Part shown: positions 23,373 through 38,253 of the stretch, piece after piece | Numbering within the stretch: position 1 is the stretch's first letter | Layout: every line of letters begins with the position of its first letter | Assembly: GCF_035222275.1 (NCBI RefSeq) | Contig: NW_026946359.1 | Location: forward strand, 2,914,001-2,978,000 | Direction: 5' to 3' | DNA: 64,000 bases | Source of the DNA: Podospora bellae-mahoneyi | Lineage: Eukaryota; Ascomycota; Sordariomycetes; Sordariales; Podosporaceae | Made by a program: the position numbers and the translations under genes | The notes under the pieces: generated by a model | Database searches by the model: none | What the model was told of the DNA's origin: nothing | Seen by the model: the letters and a program-made list of their open reading frames with translations, nothing else

Positions 23373-26300
23373 CTTGATGTGGACAATTCAAGGTCTCACA
23401 CTTGCTGATGCGACTATATATTTTGTCGTGTTACGCCATCGACTTGCTACATAGCAGGCCATTCACCGAGGTCAACCTTCAGTCCAGCACAGGGGTGTCA
23501 GCACTGTCGGATTCAGACCCTGGATAGGCACACCCCTTCCCCGGTGCCTTGTTCGAAGCCCCTGTGCACGTCGCTTGCGATTGGCGGGACAATCTCGGGC
23601 TTGTGATGCTCCTCCCCTCCTCCGCCTAGAGCCCGCCCACTCGGGACAGTTCCAGGTTCTCTCCTGCGAGTCTTCTTGCGGCCCGTGGGGGAGCAAATTG
23701 ATGAAGTTTGAACCAGGGGTCAGCCGGCGAACTGGCTTTTCGACATCGACACAGATCGCCTCTTCCCGTCTTTGATATATGCAATACACAATGTCTGGAT
23801 GACGGATAATATTCTCTTCATCATGTTCAATGTGCCAAATATGCTCTGCTCTTTCAAAAAGCCATTGCAGTTGCACCAACAAGCCACGCCCAGCAAACCC
23901 CACACTGCGAATGAACTGCCCTCTCTAGAATCTCCATCCTTCAAGGGTTTGCTCGCCCAGTTAGAAGCGTCTTCTGGTCCGTGGAATCAACTCAGGTCCA
24001 GCCACATCTTGTCACGCAAGCCGCATCACGCCATGTACCTCAGACCCTTGTCCCTGAGGTTACTTGACTATTTTACCGACTTGGTAGACGCGTGTGCGTC
24101 AATATGTCTGTTTGCACTTCACTGGAGGGCAGCGGCGGCCAGAGTTACCTTGGGGGAGATTTCCCATGATCGGTTCCAAAGATTCCCACATCCCGAAGAA
24201 ATGGTCCCCGAGATCCTAGTCTACCGGCGAACACCCTCCTTACAAGTGCTACCTATGTCCCACTTGTAGGAAACAACCCTCATTGTGAATGAGACAGTTG
24301 CCATTTCCTCAGAACAGGGCACCTCTTGACTTTAGGGCATCGGATGCACTGCTGTGTAGCAGGTGTTGACCTATTTACCTTCCCCTTACTCACACCGAAA
24401 GGATCATCTATGGTGGATGCATGCTGGCTGGGGTGTTATCAAGATTTATATTCGCTCCTATTTTCTTGATTTTAGTTATCAAACCATTGCAACGACATAA
24501 CTGCCGCCAACTATTGCCGTTTGGTCTACTCATACCGGATATCATAACGCGTCTACATACACTCCTGCCATCACATGATTTTTGGCAAGGGAAGCAACTT
24601 ACGTGACTAAGCGCTAGATGTTTCGAAGAGAATGTGGACAAGACGCCCCGGTTTCTTTTTTTTTTTTTTTCTCAAACATGCTCGGTTATTTTTCCTCCTC
24701 AAACGGTCCGGGTGGCAGGATTAACGGCCCGCCGTTGTGAGCCTTGGCTACAGAAGCGCTAGTTCCACGAAACTTATTACAAATTCTCCTATCACAAAGC
24801 ACAAATGGGAAATTCCGCGCGCAATAAAGACGTGCGGTGGAGTTAGGGGGAGAGAGAGGCGGTCTGGATCGTGTCATTAAATCAACCCGGGGGAATTCTA
24901 GCAAGCAAGCTAACACTAGAGAACTAACTGACGTGTTCGGTACCAAGAAGAGTATCTTGTTCAGAATGGTAGCGAGGTGAATGTATATCATGTTCACCTG
25001 TTGGAAAAACCCAAGCATGTGAATATCCCATTTCACCTTATCATCATCATCAACAAAAAAGAAACAAGTTATCATCAGACGGACAGCTTGTCATCAGTCC
25101 GCAGCACATCCATGTCTCCCACGAAGGGCCCCATCTTGTCCACTATGTGCGTTGCAAGCGCCTAACAATGCAAAGGCACACCGTTTTCTGTCTTTTTGTT
25201 TTTTGCGAGATGGCCCCAATACAACGCTTAACAGTTGAGATATCCCGCAAAAAGGACTCCACAACAAACATAACAAAAATCCTGCATATGTAAGGTATCT
25301 ACGCCGGGGGAAGAATGCAACAAGGGGCTCCTCCTTCGGTAGAGTTTATCCCTTCCAACCCAACCCCTTCAGTTCTTTACATACCCACCTACCTATCTGG
25401 GCGGCGTACATAATCGACACAAACGAGGACCCCTGGGAGAGGGAAAATGCTGCAGTACACATAGACCCTGGCTGCAGGTAGGGGAGGGAGGTTATATGCC
25501 AGCGGGGGATGATGATGAACCTGAGTCAAGAGAGGACAGACAGTGATAGTTTTCATGACGGGGGAAACATCATGGCGTCATATGGGGCTTGGGGTGCTCT
25601 GGAAGGGAGGGGATTCGTACCTTGAATGAGCAGTAGCTACGTGGGCGTAAAGGGCAGGTCACGAACAACATCAATCATCACACTCCACACTCACGAGTAG
25701 AAAGCGTATGTGCCTGACGGGATGCGATGGAAAACCTTCCTATGGCGTCATACTTCCCCTTCAACATTGACCAACTCTATCCGAGACAAAGCGAAAAACC
25801 GGGGAAGAAGCCTTTGGATGAGCATCCGAAGTTGGAAGGTGAGTAACACATCTACAGCGTGGGGGGTTCTAAAACGCAAAGAATTATTTGCACAGCATAA
25901 GATGGCAGTAGCAATCAGACAACAACACAGTGGGCAAGTTATGTCAAGAGTACCGACCTGACTGCAACTCCCCGGTGGTACATGGGAACAAAAACGGCAG
26001 TTGAAACTATCATACAACCCCCCCCTTCACATGTGTAAAACATGGGACATACAAAGCCATACGCCAGTTAAGTAAACACAAAAACCCCTCCCATGCATAA
26101 ATTCTGGAATAGAAAGAGAAGCAGATATCCCCCGATAAAGGGCCTGATAATGCGAATTGATAACCCGATGTAGTGTGTCTTGTTTATAACAACACGAAAC
26201 AAACAAGACAGACTCCTCGATGCTTAAGGTACCAAGAAGCCGTAGATAGCAATTCAATATCTGCACCACAGCAAAGAAACCAGAACCAAACCCGAATGCA

Positions 26301-26794
26301 GTAGTTATGAAAGCCTGCTTACAAACCTCTCCCCCGGGAACCCGGCAGCCATGTGCACAGAAGAAGATAAAGCAACAAAATAAATTAATTGCCCTCCCAC
26401 TTTCGTGCCTTGCATAACCGCCCGGAGACACTCGCCACACACATCCACAACAACACATCGAACCTCCACTCTCCCATCAACCCCAAAGAAGATCTAGAAC
26501 AATTCATAGGAGCAAAACCCCCGGAGAGGACCAACCTCCAACTACCGAGTTGTTTTAGTCGGATGCTCCGAGGCAGACCAGCTGTGAGAGTTGGTGCAAC
26601 AACTGGCAGGCTTCAGACCTCGTAGAATCACCAGCAGAAATTCAAGTGATGATAACACTTCCTTCCCTCTGATTACTTTTCCCATTGTCAGGTCTCTATA
26701 TACAGAGGTAGAACCACCCACAAAACACCGTAATACCTAACATAATACAACAATTCTAAACCTTGACCTAGACCAACCCTTCTCAAGGGGAATC
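23373..26794. other. 3.4-kb coding-poor region between convergent CIA2 and SNU114
   Basis: Both genes end into this space. The longest frames (165 aa on plus, about 143 aa on minus) have no recognisable motif, run against one another and have no splice logic. A T run lies at about 24655-24671. Nothing else is supported. Confidence 0.55.
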
Positions 26795-29700
26795 TCAAGC
26801 CTCCCCCAAAGTCCCACTCCCCACCAAACTCTCATAAAACTCCCTCTCCAAAAACTTAGCCACACTCACATCCTCACTCAACCCCTTCCTCCTCCTAGTC
26901 TTGAGCACAAAATCCCTCGCCGTCGCCTGCGCGCTTGCCATCTGCAGCGGCCTCGTAACCTGCTCCTTGTCCAACGGATCCCCCGGCACCATATTCCACC
27001 GGTCAAACACCAAGCTCACCATCGCCTGCCCCGGCGTGTTGATCCTCAGATCCGTCTCAAATCCAAAACTATCAATCACCGGTATCAACCCATTGACCCT
27101 ATAAAGCGGCGTGCCCGCGATGGGCCCATCCGACAAAACATGGCCCCTCCTCCTGGCCAAAATGTTGTACACCATCGACACCGAGTCCTGAGGTCCAGTC
27201 ATCGAGACCGAGTAGAGCGGCTCCATCAGCCTGGGGGAGGCCATCAAAAAGGACGAGTAGCACGCCCTGCGGGCCGTGGGGATGATCTGGCCGCCGCCGC
27301 GGAAGATGGTTTCCTGCGCCAGGGCAACGTCGATGAGGCGGAACTTGGTGTTGCGAATTGCTGAGGAGATAACCAAATTAGCATGTGAAGGAAAGGGTTA
27401 GGGTCAATGACGGGAAACAAAGTATGAGGTTGCATGACTGTGCCATTGTCAAGCATGCAAGACTCCCAGCCCGGTGACCCCCCCCCCCTCCCCCTCCCCC
27501 TCCCCCACAGATTCCTTCACTCCATACCTGCCGTTGTCAACAACAGGCGAGGCAAAGCAAAGCAAGGAACACTCTGGGGAAGAAACTCTCCATGTCCTGC
27601 CAGGGAGGCGTCCATAACATGCATGCATGCATTTCCATCCCCTCCGTGAAATTCTGATTTGAGCAGGTGGTCAAACCAGGCAAAGCCACACCCCCTCATG
27701 CACGGCAACCGCCATGGGGTGGCCACCAGAAAAATGATAGGTACGCTTGTACCCTTCTGCCTGCACTGCAGGAACATATGCACAAGAAGACCGGAATGAA
27801 ACAGAAAGGGTAGTAGTAACCATATCGAAAAGGATTTCAAACTCACGTTCTTCGCATAGTGGGCCTTCTCGGGTGGCCCAAGCAAAACCCTGACGAATCG
27901 ACTCCTTCACCGTGGCTAATCGTTTCTTGTCGACCTGGAAAGAGAAAAAAAGATCTGTCAGTCTACTGCTGGGTGGTGCGGTAAAAGGGGGAGAAAAAGG
28001 CCCGATTTGGGCGATCCGGGGAAAAGCCTCGGCAAACTGGGGTGCCGGAGTGAATGACGCGGAGGAGGCGTGTTGCAATAATGACAGGAAAAAAAAAAGA
28101 AAAACTCACCTCTCCTGGCAATGTGTCGTCTTGGAGAATATTTGGACCCATCTCTTCCGGTCCAAAGGCCCAGATGCTTCTGGCCGCCAAAAGGTCCCAG
28201 TCATACTTGTCGACGAAGAATTTGGCCGTCTTTCGAGGCGGGTCCCGTATCCTCACGGCCCCTGACTCGATGTCCTTTGCGATGCCATCATCTAATGGCT
28301 CGGCCACCATGGTGATGGTGTTTTTCTTGTTTGGTGTGATGGCATAGCACTTAGTGGCTGACATGTCCTGTACCGTCTCGCAGAATCGGACGACGGGATC
28401 CGATACTCTGACCTCCATGTCGGCGTAGAGACGGCGCAAGTCGTGCAGCACACAATCCATGTAGAGTTCACCGGTTCCGAGAATGATGTGTTCGCCAGAC
28501 TCCTCCACCTTCGTAGTCACCAAAGGATAGCTCTTGTTGATCTTTCGAATTCCGTCCAGCATCTTTGGCAGTTCCGATGGGTTGATGGGCTCCACCGCAA
28601 CCTTCAGAACAGACTCGGTCAGGTGAGTGAGAGGCTTGAAGATGTAGGCGTCTTCGTCATCCTCGAACTGCTTGGCGACAATCGTACCCGTCTTCACGAT
28701 CGAATTGTCAACGCCGCCCAGCAAGACCCAGTTCCCAGCAGGGACTCCATCGGTTGGGATATTGTATCGAGTTTCGGCAATGAAGACCTCGGCTACTCTG
28801 GCCACGACCATGTCTTCCTCGTCGTCGATCGAGTAGCCCTCGCCCAATACCCGAACCTCGGTCCCTGGCTGAGCAATACCGCTCATCACTCTCCCAAAAG
28901 CATTGAAGCTCTTAGCATCAGCCGTGTTGAACAGCTTTGTGACATAGATGACCAGAGGTCCGTTTTGATCGCAAGCCTTCATCGACTCGGCAACTTTTGT
29001 GTCGAGAGGACCGGTGTAGTAGCGCTCGAGCTTCTTCTGGGCCGCCTCGGCTGGAGAAGGAATGTGCTCGCAGACCATATCAACGAACCCGGTCGATGGC
29101 CCAAAGAACTGCTCGCAAACCAGCTTCAACAGAACCTTGGGATCGGTCTTGTACTGGGAAGGCTTGAGTTGGATGCCAAGCTTCGCAAGAGTACCCTTGA
29201 GATCCTCCGGGCTCTCACTAATAGTGTGAGAATAGATCTTGTAGATAGGCTCGAGAATGAAGTTGACAAAGGACCGCTTAGCACCTTCATCGACGGGTTT
29301 CCTTGTGAAGCTCCGTTTCCGTGGGTTGAAGTAAACATCACCCCATAACCGTTTAGCGAACTCCTCGATGTTGACGCCTCCGAAGCTGTCGGAGTACATC
29401 TTGGCGAACGACTTCAGGGTAAAGCACCAGCCCATCGAAGTGCATGCAAACAGCACATTGCCTCTCTCTGGACTGACCCTCTTCGACTCGCCCTTGCCGG
29501 GGATCGTGTTCTCGATAACAGTGTTGACCTCTTCGATGACGTGCTTGAGCTTGTAGTAGGCGTCGTTGGGTGGCAGCTTCAGTTCGAGAACCAGGCGATC
29601 CATCTTGTTGACGATCAACGTGATCGGGATATCCTCGAGAACGGCATGTTTGATGATCTGCTCTGTGTTGACCTGAACGCCCTCCACCACATCCACCACC

Positions 29701-30625
29701 AAGCAAACACCGTCCACCAGCCGAAACGCCGCGGCAACCTCATCGACGAAATCCACATGGCCGGGTGTGTCGATAATGTTGACGAGATGGGACTTGCCCT
29801 TGGTGTTGGGGAGAACCAAGCTCATGGGCGACGCCTTGATTGACAATCCTCTTTCCCGCTCGAGCACATGTACGTCGGTATATCTGAGTTGTTCGTCCCG
29901 CTTCTTCCCTGTCCTCTGTTCTAGCCTGTCGTTGATGTTGTGCGTCTCCAATACCAGCATATCCATAAACGCCGTCTTTCCGTGGTGCAGGTGTCCGGCC
30001 AGGGCGACATTTCGAATCTGTTCGGGATAGTTCATGAGATCGGTCATGAAACTGCGGTCGAAGAACACTGGTGGAAGGTCGGCCTCCTCGATGCTGAACT
30101 TCTTCTGCTCGACGGGGGCGATGATGGGCTGTGTTAGTGGTTGCGCATCCTCCTCCTGAACCATCGTCTCAACCCCCTCGCCATACACCTGGGCTGCCGT
30201 CGGATAGTACTGCTTGTCTTCATGGAGGATCACGGCGTTGGATGGACCATCATCTGTAGCCAATATCAGCTTCCTTCCCTCGGCGCCTCCAAGCGCAACA
30301 ACAGGACGATGATGCTCACCGTCAATCTCCATCAATTCCTGGCCAGTGGCCTCTGGTGCCTCCTCAGGATAGTCATCGTAAGCGTAGTTGCCCGCATCCA
30401 CGCCATGCTCGGATTCTTCTTCGGAAGCCTCGGCCTCGCCGCTGTGAGTGTAGAGTTAGCATGGATCGAGTTGTGCCAGGCAGGCAATCGCAAGAGGCTG
30501 CGACTGGGATTGATTAATGAAGATGTAAACAGGGGACGGGGGGAATCGCAGAAGAGAAATCGGGGGTGAAAGTGAGAACAAACGTACATGAAGTTTCCAA
30601 ACTCGTCATAAAGATCGTCATCCAT
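26795..30625 (-). CDS. SNU114: U5 snRNP GTPase Snu114 (EF-2-like spliceosome component)
   Basis: Four exons, 30625..30588, 30441..28110, 27934..27847 and 27360..26795, give 1007 residues. The first exon encodes only [12 protein letters not shown], and the junction codon makes DEFGNFIGE, the conserved start of the family. After an acidic N-terminus, which is the mark of Snu114 against EF-2, the G domain follows: G1 AGHLHHGKT (about 161-169), G3 DTPGHVD (about 237) and G4 NKMD (about 291). The EF-2-like domains II-V follow, with [12 protein letters not shown] and the C-terminal [14 protein letters not shown]. The diphthamide loop of true EF-2 is replaced, as expected for the spliceosomal paralogue. 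Snu114 works with Brr2 and Prp8 in the nucleus to drive U4/U6 unwinding and spliceosome disassembly. Introns 2 and 3 are phase 0 and phase 1. Confidence 0.96.
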
Positions 30626-31574
30626 TTTTGCTGAGGGTATCGGGGAGTTGGGGTTGAATTGGCTGGATTGAGGCTCGTCGCGTCGTCGCGAGCCTTCTCG
30701 CAGCACCAAGTCTCCAAAAATTAATGGTTGGCAGCGCACGAGCCAACTGCGCAGGCCAAGTCCCGGCAGGCAACTGTTTTGGGACGCTACTGTGCGAGGG
30801 CAGTGCTGGCATCAATTCTCACTGTACAACTGTTCAACTTCCAACTCAGCACTTGAAAAAGAAAGAGATTTAAACAATATGCCCGAGATAAATTCAGCGA
30901 TTAGAGTCTGGATACGATCAGGACAACTCCCAGGCTCAACCTCCTTCGTGATGGGGTTGAACTGGACGTTTATACTCTTATACATACATAACCCTGGTCT
31001 TGGCTTCACAATTCAGCATTGCCATCTACGTACGTACCGCCGTAGTTCAACTCACCACAGCTCCGCTGATCGGATCAGAATCTTTATCAGATCTTTTTGA
31101 TCAAGAAAGACAGGGAGGTCCCTGGCAGATCATGGCATGGTACCGCCGGCCAATTGCAAGGGGCCAAGAACTTGTTGGAAACGAGCCTTTTTCATGCCAC
31201 CTCTGCTGCTCTGGTGCTCTGCCACGAGAACAATGGTAAGTGATCAGCCAAAACAATGATTCCGTGGTGATCTTTGTTGGGCTCCAAGTCGAGGCGGTGG
31301 CGGCCCGCGTAGCTCTCTCGAACAAGTCTAAGTGCATGCGAGGCAAATCAACGGCTCAGGAACCGTTGCCCCGCGGGGAGTCTTTCACCAATTAAAATAT
31401 GGTGGGGAGTGGGAAGGGGGTGGAAGGGGGGTCCAGTTAGGCGGTGTGATCCATCTCATCAGTTCGCTGGGGAATTTCATAAAACAAAGCTTCCTCCCTC
31501 TCCCATCACCGCCCCTCCTTTCTCGAAATTCTCCGAATTCTTCAGCTTTCCTAATCCCGAACACAGTCTTCAAG
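30626..31574. other. Divergent promoter region of SNU114 and ERG10
   Basis: About 950 bp between two housekeeping genes read in opposite directions. The last 80 bases before ERG10 are pyrimidine-rich (31489-31560), a common feature of fungal core promoters near the start site. No other feature is seen. Confidence 0.6.
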
Positions 31575-33051
<1,477 letters not shown>

Positions 33052-33465
33052 GTGATGAAACCTTGGCTTTGAAGAGAAAGTGTGAATGTCTTTATGGCTG
33101 GTTTGGGTCATTTGGCATAGGGAAAGGAAGGTGGTGTCACGGCGTTTAATAGCTCAAGCGGGGCTGCGAATACACAAAACACATTTAATAAGGGATATGA
33201 TCTGATTGAAAATGGTTGTGTTTTTCCTTCGGGGGTTTAGATCGGTAGCTTCTTCTTCTTCTTCGTCGTCGTCGTCGTCGTCGTCGTCGTCCTCAGTTGA
33301 GCAGCCAATCGCTAGGTCTAGCCTTTAATTTTCTCTGCTCTTTAGCAGAGAGAGAAAGAGAGAGAGAGTCGAATAATACAAATCGTCGCTTCCAAACCAT
33401 CTTACCACTTTCCAATCCCTAGTTGCTGTAACTCTTCGTATTATCTGTGAACTATTTCATCATGT
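33052..33465. other. Short space between convergent ERG10 and the WD40 gene, with triplet repeats
   Basis: It contains (CTT)5 followed by about nine CGT units at 33249-33290, then a GA-rich tract at about 33346-33369. These are simple repeats in 3' flanking DNA. Confidence 0.8.
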
Positions 33466-34605
33466 CTACGTCGGCCTCCAAGACCGAACTGCCCCATCCT
33501 CACCCGCCGTGATAACCAACTGCTGCTCGTCATAAAAAACAAAACTCCTCACCAACTCCTGCCCGTGCGCCCCCGGCAGAGCTACCACGCTCTCCCTATC
33601 CAATCCCCACTGCCCGTTCCCTCCCTTGGCGAGATGAACGAGTTGAAACAGTTCTTGACTATATAGTTTTCCCACGTTAGCACACTCCCCATACCTACAG
33701 CCCCAAGGTAGGTACTTACTCCTGCGCCCCCACCCCAACAACCGCCCCATTATTACCCCCAAGTTTCGGGACCACATTCGCCAGATACTGACACCCCACC
33801 GCCTCTCGTATATCCCCCATATCCAAGACTGCCGCCCCCTTTTCAATGGTGCCGTCCGACATGTCGTAGATGGCGAACTTTTCGTCGTGGGAGGCGGCGT
33901 AGATTTCAGAGGACTGATTGAGGAAGCCGGCGTGGTGGACGGAGCCGTGGTTGAAGGTTGTGATGACGAGGTCGTCTTCGTCGGTGATGAGGGTGTCGCT
34001 TATCGAGAGGAGACCGTCGGTCGAGCCGGAGAGGAGGAGATTGGGGGTTGTTGGGTGGAAGGTGAGTTCGGTTATGTCGTCGGAGTGGATTTCGGTGTAG
34101 GTGATCTTGGGGGAGGACGGAAAAGAGCGGAGGTCCCAGAGGAGGATGGAGGCTTGGTGGTTGGCTAGTTCGGTGCCAGCGGCGAGGGTGTGGGTGGGGT
34201 TGGAACAGGCTAGGGAGAGGATGGGGATGGGGTCATTGTTGCCTTGTATATGGTTAGTGATATGTTTAGACGGGAGGAAGAAGGTGGGTGAGAGAGAGAC
34301 TTACCTCGTATTTGCATGGCGGGTTTGATGGGATTTGTCCTGAAATCCCAGATGGAGACGGTACCATTCTCACCTGCGGTGCAGACTATCGACTCGGCGG
34401 GATCGTATACTTTGGCACAGGTGAGGTTCCCATGATCGGTTGTGATTTGCTTGAGAGGGCCGGCGTTGAGTCGTGTGGGGTCGAAGAGACTGAGGGTTTG
34501 GTCTGAAGCAATGGCTGCGAGGCCGGCAGCTATGGGGAGAATTTCCGAAACATAAGTGTCTGGTTTGGGGTATTTGTAGCCGTCCACGGCCGTGAGTTGG
34601 TACAT
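33466..34605 (-). CDS. WD40-repeat protein, WDR89-like
   Basis: Three exons, 34605..34305, 34242..33720 and 33658..33466, give 338 residues. Intron 1 is phase 1 (G|GTAAGT) and intron 2 phase 2 (GA|GTAAGT...TATAG|T). WD-type blades can be followed: GLAAIASDQTLSLFDPT, IVCTAGENGTVSIWDFR, ASILLWDLRSF, LLLSGSTDGLLSISD, EIYAASHDEKFAIYDM and VITAGEDGAVRSWRP. The C-terminal segment GAHGQELVRSFVFYDEQQ is typical of the WDR89 group. WD40 propellers serve as binding platforms; the partner of this family is not well established, so no pathway is assigned. It ends convergent with ERG10. Confidence 0.87.
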
Positions 34606-35112
34606 TTTGAGGTTGAGCCTTGTATCCGGGGTGCCTGTGAGCAGTGTATGTAAGTGAGCGAGACCAGAAAAGAAATTTAGTCAGGTTGCAAAAGCTTGGG
34701 TGAGAGGTTGTGTGAGAGCCCAATTTTCGGTTTGCAGAACCTACAAGATGAAAATATGTATTCAATGACCTTATTCTAACACGATATTGTCAATCAAATC
34801 ATAAAAAGTCAAATGAGAATTCAAATTGTGTGATATCTTTGAAGAAGTATACCTGCTGGGGAAAGTGACTTGCAGCAAATGAACCGGCTTGGCAGCTGGC
34901 GCCACCTGGGCCGTATCTTCAAGGGCAGCTTACATGGCCCGTCACAACGGGAGCTGTTATGGATCTGGACAGCTTACCTACAATCAACACTGACAACATC
35001 ATTCAGACCACTTTTCGCCAACCCAAGTTGGTCGATCCCGAGTTTCGACTTTCTGGGCGAGCCATGACATGATAGACTCTTTCCATATCACTTTCACCAC
35101 TACCAACCCACC
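34606..35112. other. Divergent promoter region of the WD40 gene and HRD3
   Basis: About 500 bp, moderately AT-rich around 34740-34860. No further feature is recognised. Confidence 0.55.
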
Positions 35113-37873
35113 ATGAGGCGGTACTTTCTGTGGTTATTCCGTGAGCCAACCCATCACAACTAGAGATGTCGCAAAGACGCCCACCGTAGCCCACTAACGC
35201 ACGTCACTTGCAGTGCTCTTGCAGGCCCTCGCTTTCTCCTACGCCGAAGCGCAAGCCGATCAACATGTCCTCACCGGCGATTCAGCAAAGCCAAAACAAG
35301 CAGACGACGATGGATTCCGCCCAGATATGGCTTCGGCCCCAAGCGGAGGGCAACAGCCTGGTATGGATAGTTAGACATACAAGGGGGCCAAGAACCAAGA
35401 GACCACTGACAAGCAACCAGGCGCCGAACTCGTCCACTCCGCCATGACCGAACTACGAAAGCTATACCAGCCATTACATCACAAAGCAAAGAGACACCAG
35501 GGCGTTGTCAGCTTGATCCTGAACTTCGCTCTCAAAGCCGTCCCAACACTGCGGCTCACCGCACCCCCGGCCGAGACGTCGCAACCCACCCCGAGTCTCA
35601 GCGGACCGCTCCTACATGCATCTAAACTCCTCAATGAAGCTGCACGACAGAACAACTCGGACGCTCTGTACATTCTGGCCGAGATGAATTTCTATGGCAA
35701 CTTTTCACACCCAAGGAACTTTAAGGAGGCCTTCGACAACTACCACAAGCTGGCACTGCTCAATGGGAACAACTCAGCCTTGTACATGATGGGGCTCATG
35801 TATTCGACTGGAATTGGTGGTGCTGTGGAGGCAGACCAGGCTCGGGCACTCCTGTACTACACGTTCGCTGCGAATAGGGGTCACACGAGAGCGCAAATGT
35901 CACTAGCTTATCGACACCACGCAGGCATTGGGACACCGAAGAACTGTGACGTCGCTGTCAAGTACTACAAACAGGTTGCCGACAAGGTCATTGCGTGGTA
36001 CCGGTCAGGACCGCCGGGCGGGATGCGCTGGATCGATGAAGCACACAGGATTGCCGACGAACTTGGAGGAGTGTATGGCGAAGGCGCCAGCGCGTACAGT
36101 GCCGGAAGGGAAAGCGTCCAGAAGTCGCCCGACTCTTATGCTTCGATCGAGGATATCATTGAGTATCTCAACCTGATGTCCGAAAAGGGCGACTTTAAAG
36201 CATCGTTCAATCTGGGTAGAATTTACTATGAGGGGCAGAGAGGCCACGAGATCAACTTGGCCGAGGCAAAGAGGTATTTCTATGAGGTTGCGCAGCAATA
36301 CTGGGTTAAGGGCCAACAAGTCCAGAATCCCAAACCTGGGCTCGATAAGTATGCAGCCAAGGCGGCTGGATACATTGGACGTATGTATATGCGTGGAGAG
36401 GGCGTTGACCAGAACTTCATCCGAGCCAAGTACTGGTTCGAACGGGGCTCTTATCTCAAGGACTCCCAGTCACAGTACAGTCTCGGCCTGCTATACCTCA
36501 ATGGATATGGAGTGCCTGTGGACGTCCCCAAAGCTACGGAATACTTCAAGGCGGCCGCGATGCAGGACTACCCCTATGCCGAAGTGGCGCTAGGTGCTCT
36601 TCATCTTGACCAAGGCGGTACCGATGACCTGGCGGCGGCCAACCACTACTTTGAACTTGCTGCCCGGTGGGCCAGCATCGAGTCATATTACTATCTCGGC
36701 GAGCTCAACCTTCTTGGGGTTGGCCGTGAGAAGTCGTGCAGCGCTGCGTTGGGTTATTTCAAGAGCGTGTCTGAAAGGGCTGAGCCTTTGGTGTCCTCCT
36801 GGGCCGAGGCTAACCTGGCCTATGACGACGGCGACGAAGAACTTGCTCTGCTTGAGTATCTTGGCGCCGCTGAGCAGGGCTATGAAAAGGCACAGAACAA
36901 CGTTGCATTTATGCTCGACCCTGAGCAATCACTCCTGGAGATCCCACAGTGGCTTTACCGTAGGGCTGTCAAGTCGCCCCTTCTTCGAAACCCCCGTCTC
37001 GCCCTGACGTACTGGACTCGCTCCGCCCGCCAGGGCAATATTGATTCTCTGGTCAAGATGGGGGATTACTATCTTCATGGGATCGGGGCAGAGCCAGATG
37101 TGGATAAGGCCCTGCAGTGCTACCAGGGTGCGTCAGAATACCAGCAGAGCGCGCAAGCCATGTACAACCTGGGCTGGATGCACGAGCACGGGGTCGGTCT
37201 CCAGCAGGACTACCACTTGGCCAAGAGACACTACGACGCAGCGTATGAGATCAATGAGGAGGCGTATTTGCCTGTGTCGTTGAGCTTGTTGAAGTTGAGG
37301 GCGAAGAGTGCGTGGAATACGTTCACTAACGGGGCGATCAACAGCATCAGGGATGAGCCAGGTATGGACTACCTTTTTCTTTTACTATCGTTTGAACATC
37401 CAAAGCTGACATGCTGTGATACAGTCGAGAAGAAGCACTGGTCACTCCGTGAGTGGATCAACAACTTCCTCCAAGAGGAGAATGCAGCGGGGCAGTTGTA
37501 TGATGACTATTACTCGGACGAGTACTATGATGAGGCGACCGCCGGTCAGAACGGTGCCGGTCAGATGCCCGGGGGTGATGGGCCAGACTTTGACGAGGAT
37601 GGTGTGCTAGATAGCTTGATCATCATGGGCTTGGTTGTTTCACTGGCGTTCTTGTTGCTTTACCGGGCGCAGAGACAGCAGAGGCAGGAGGAGGCGAGGC
37701 GGAGAGAGCAGGAGGGTGGGAACATTCAACCGCAACAACAACCGCCACCTGCGGGTGCGGCCCAAGCACCATTTCCTCAGCTTGGGCAGCCGGGGTTTGG
37801 GGGATGGGGGGCAGGGGGTTGGTCATTGACTCGCGAGGGACTGGTAGTCCCAGGTTTGAAAGAATATCATTAG
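35113..37873 (+). CDS. HRD3: Hrd3/Sel1L-type ERAD ubiquitin-ligase subunit
   Basis: Four exons, 35113..35140, 35214..35360, 35421..37361 and 37425..37873, give 854 residues. The 28-nt first exon with the second exon makes a signal peptide (MRRYFLWLFLLLQALAFSYA), which decides this start. Without those exons the long frame would lack an ER signal. The lumenal part is a chain of Sel1-like repeats (ALYMMGLMYSTGIGG, AQMSLAYRHHAGIGTP, GYIGRMYMRGEGVDQNF, AMYNLGWMHEHGVGLQQDY). A single membrane segment follows near residues 770-786 (LIIMGLVVSLAFLLLY), then a Gln/Pro/Gly-rich cytosolic tail. Hrd3 stabilises the Hrd1 ligase and receives misfolded glycoproteins with Yos9 in ER-associated degradation. 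The last intron (37362..37424, 63 nt) has good signals (GTATGG, CTGAC, ACAG) but is also open in frame; see findings. Confidence 0.94.
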
Positions 37874-38253
37874 GGTGATATAGGTGAAGTATGGAAGGGA
37901 TTGAATCAAGTGTATCATACGGGCACAGCTGCAGAAAGGCATTGAGCGAGGCGTATTTCTAGGGTGGCTTTGCTGATTTTTGTTTCTTGGTAGTTGGTAA
38001 TAGAGAATTTGCTGTTTCATAGCCAACACCAATCATAAGATCAAGGTTTCGAGGGATAGATGGTGGTTGAACAAGGGAGATAACCCCAACCCCAAGCCCA
38101 GACTTTGGCAGTTGCAGTGTAACCCTGCCACATGGAATCTCCCATCTATCATCACCTGTCACTCACTCACTCACACCATCTTTCTTCACTCTCTCGCTAA
38201 ACTACTTTTTTATCATTAAATCATAATTCGTTAATCCCCCTATCTCTTATATG
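37874..38253. other. Space between convergent HRD3 and a small membrane-protein gene
   Basis: 3' flanking DNA of both genes. AT-rich around 38200-38250. Nothing else is seen. Confidence 0.6.

Noticed and set aside
23520-23600. tRNA-like GTTCGAAGCCCC word
   Set aside because: No matching D-arm or acceptor stem could be found around it.
23772-24269. 165-aa plus-strand frame with some hydrophobic segments
   Set aside because: No recognisable motif, no splice logic and overlapping frames on the other strand; not enough to call a gene.
28443-29348. 301-aa plus-strand frame
   Set aside because: It is the antisense shadow of the large SNU114 exon.
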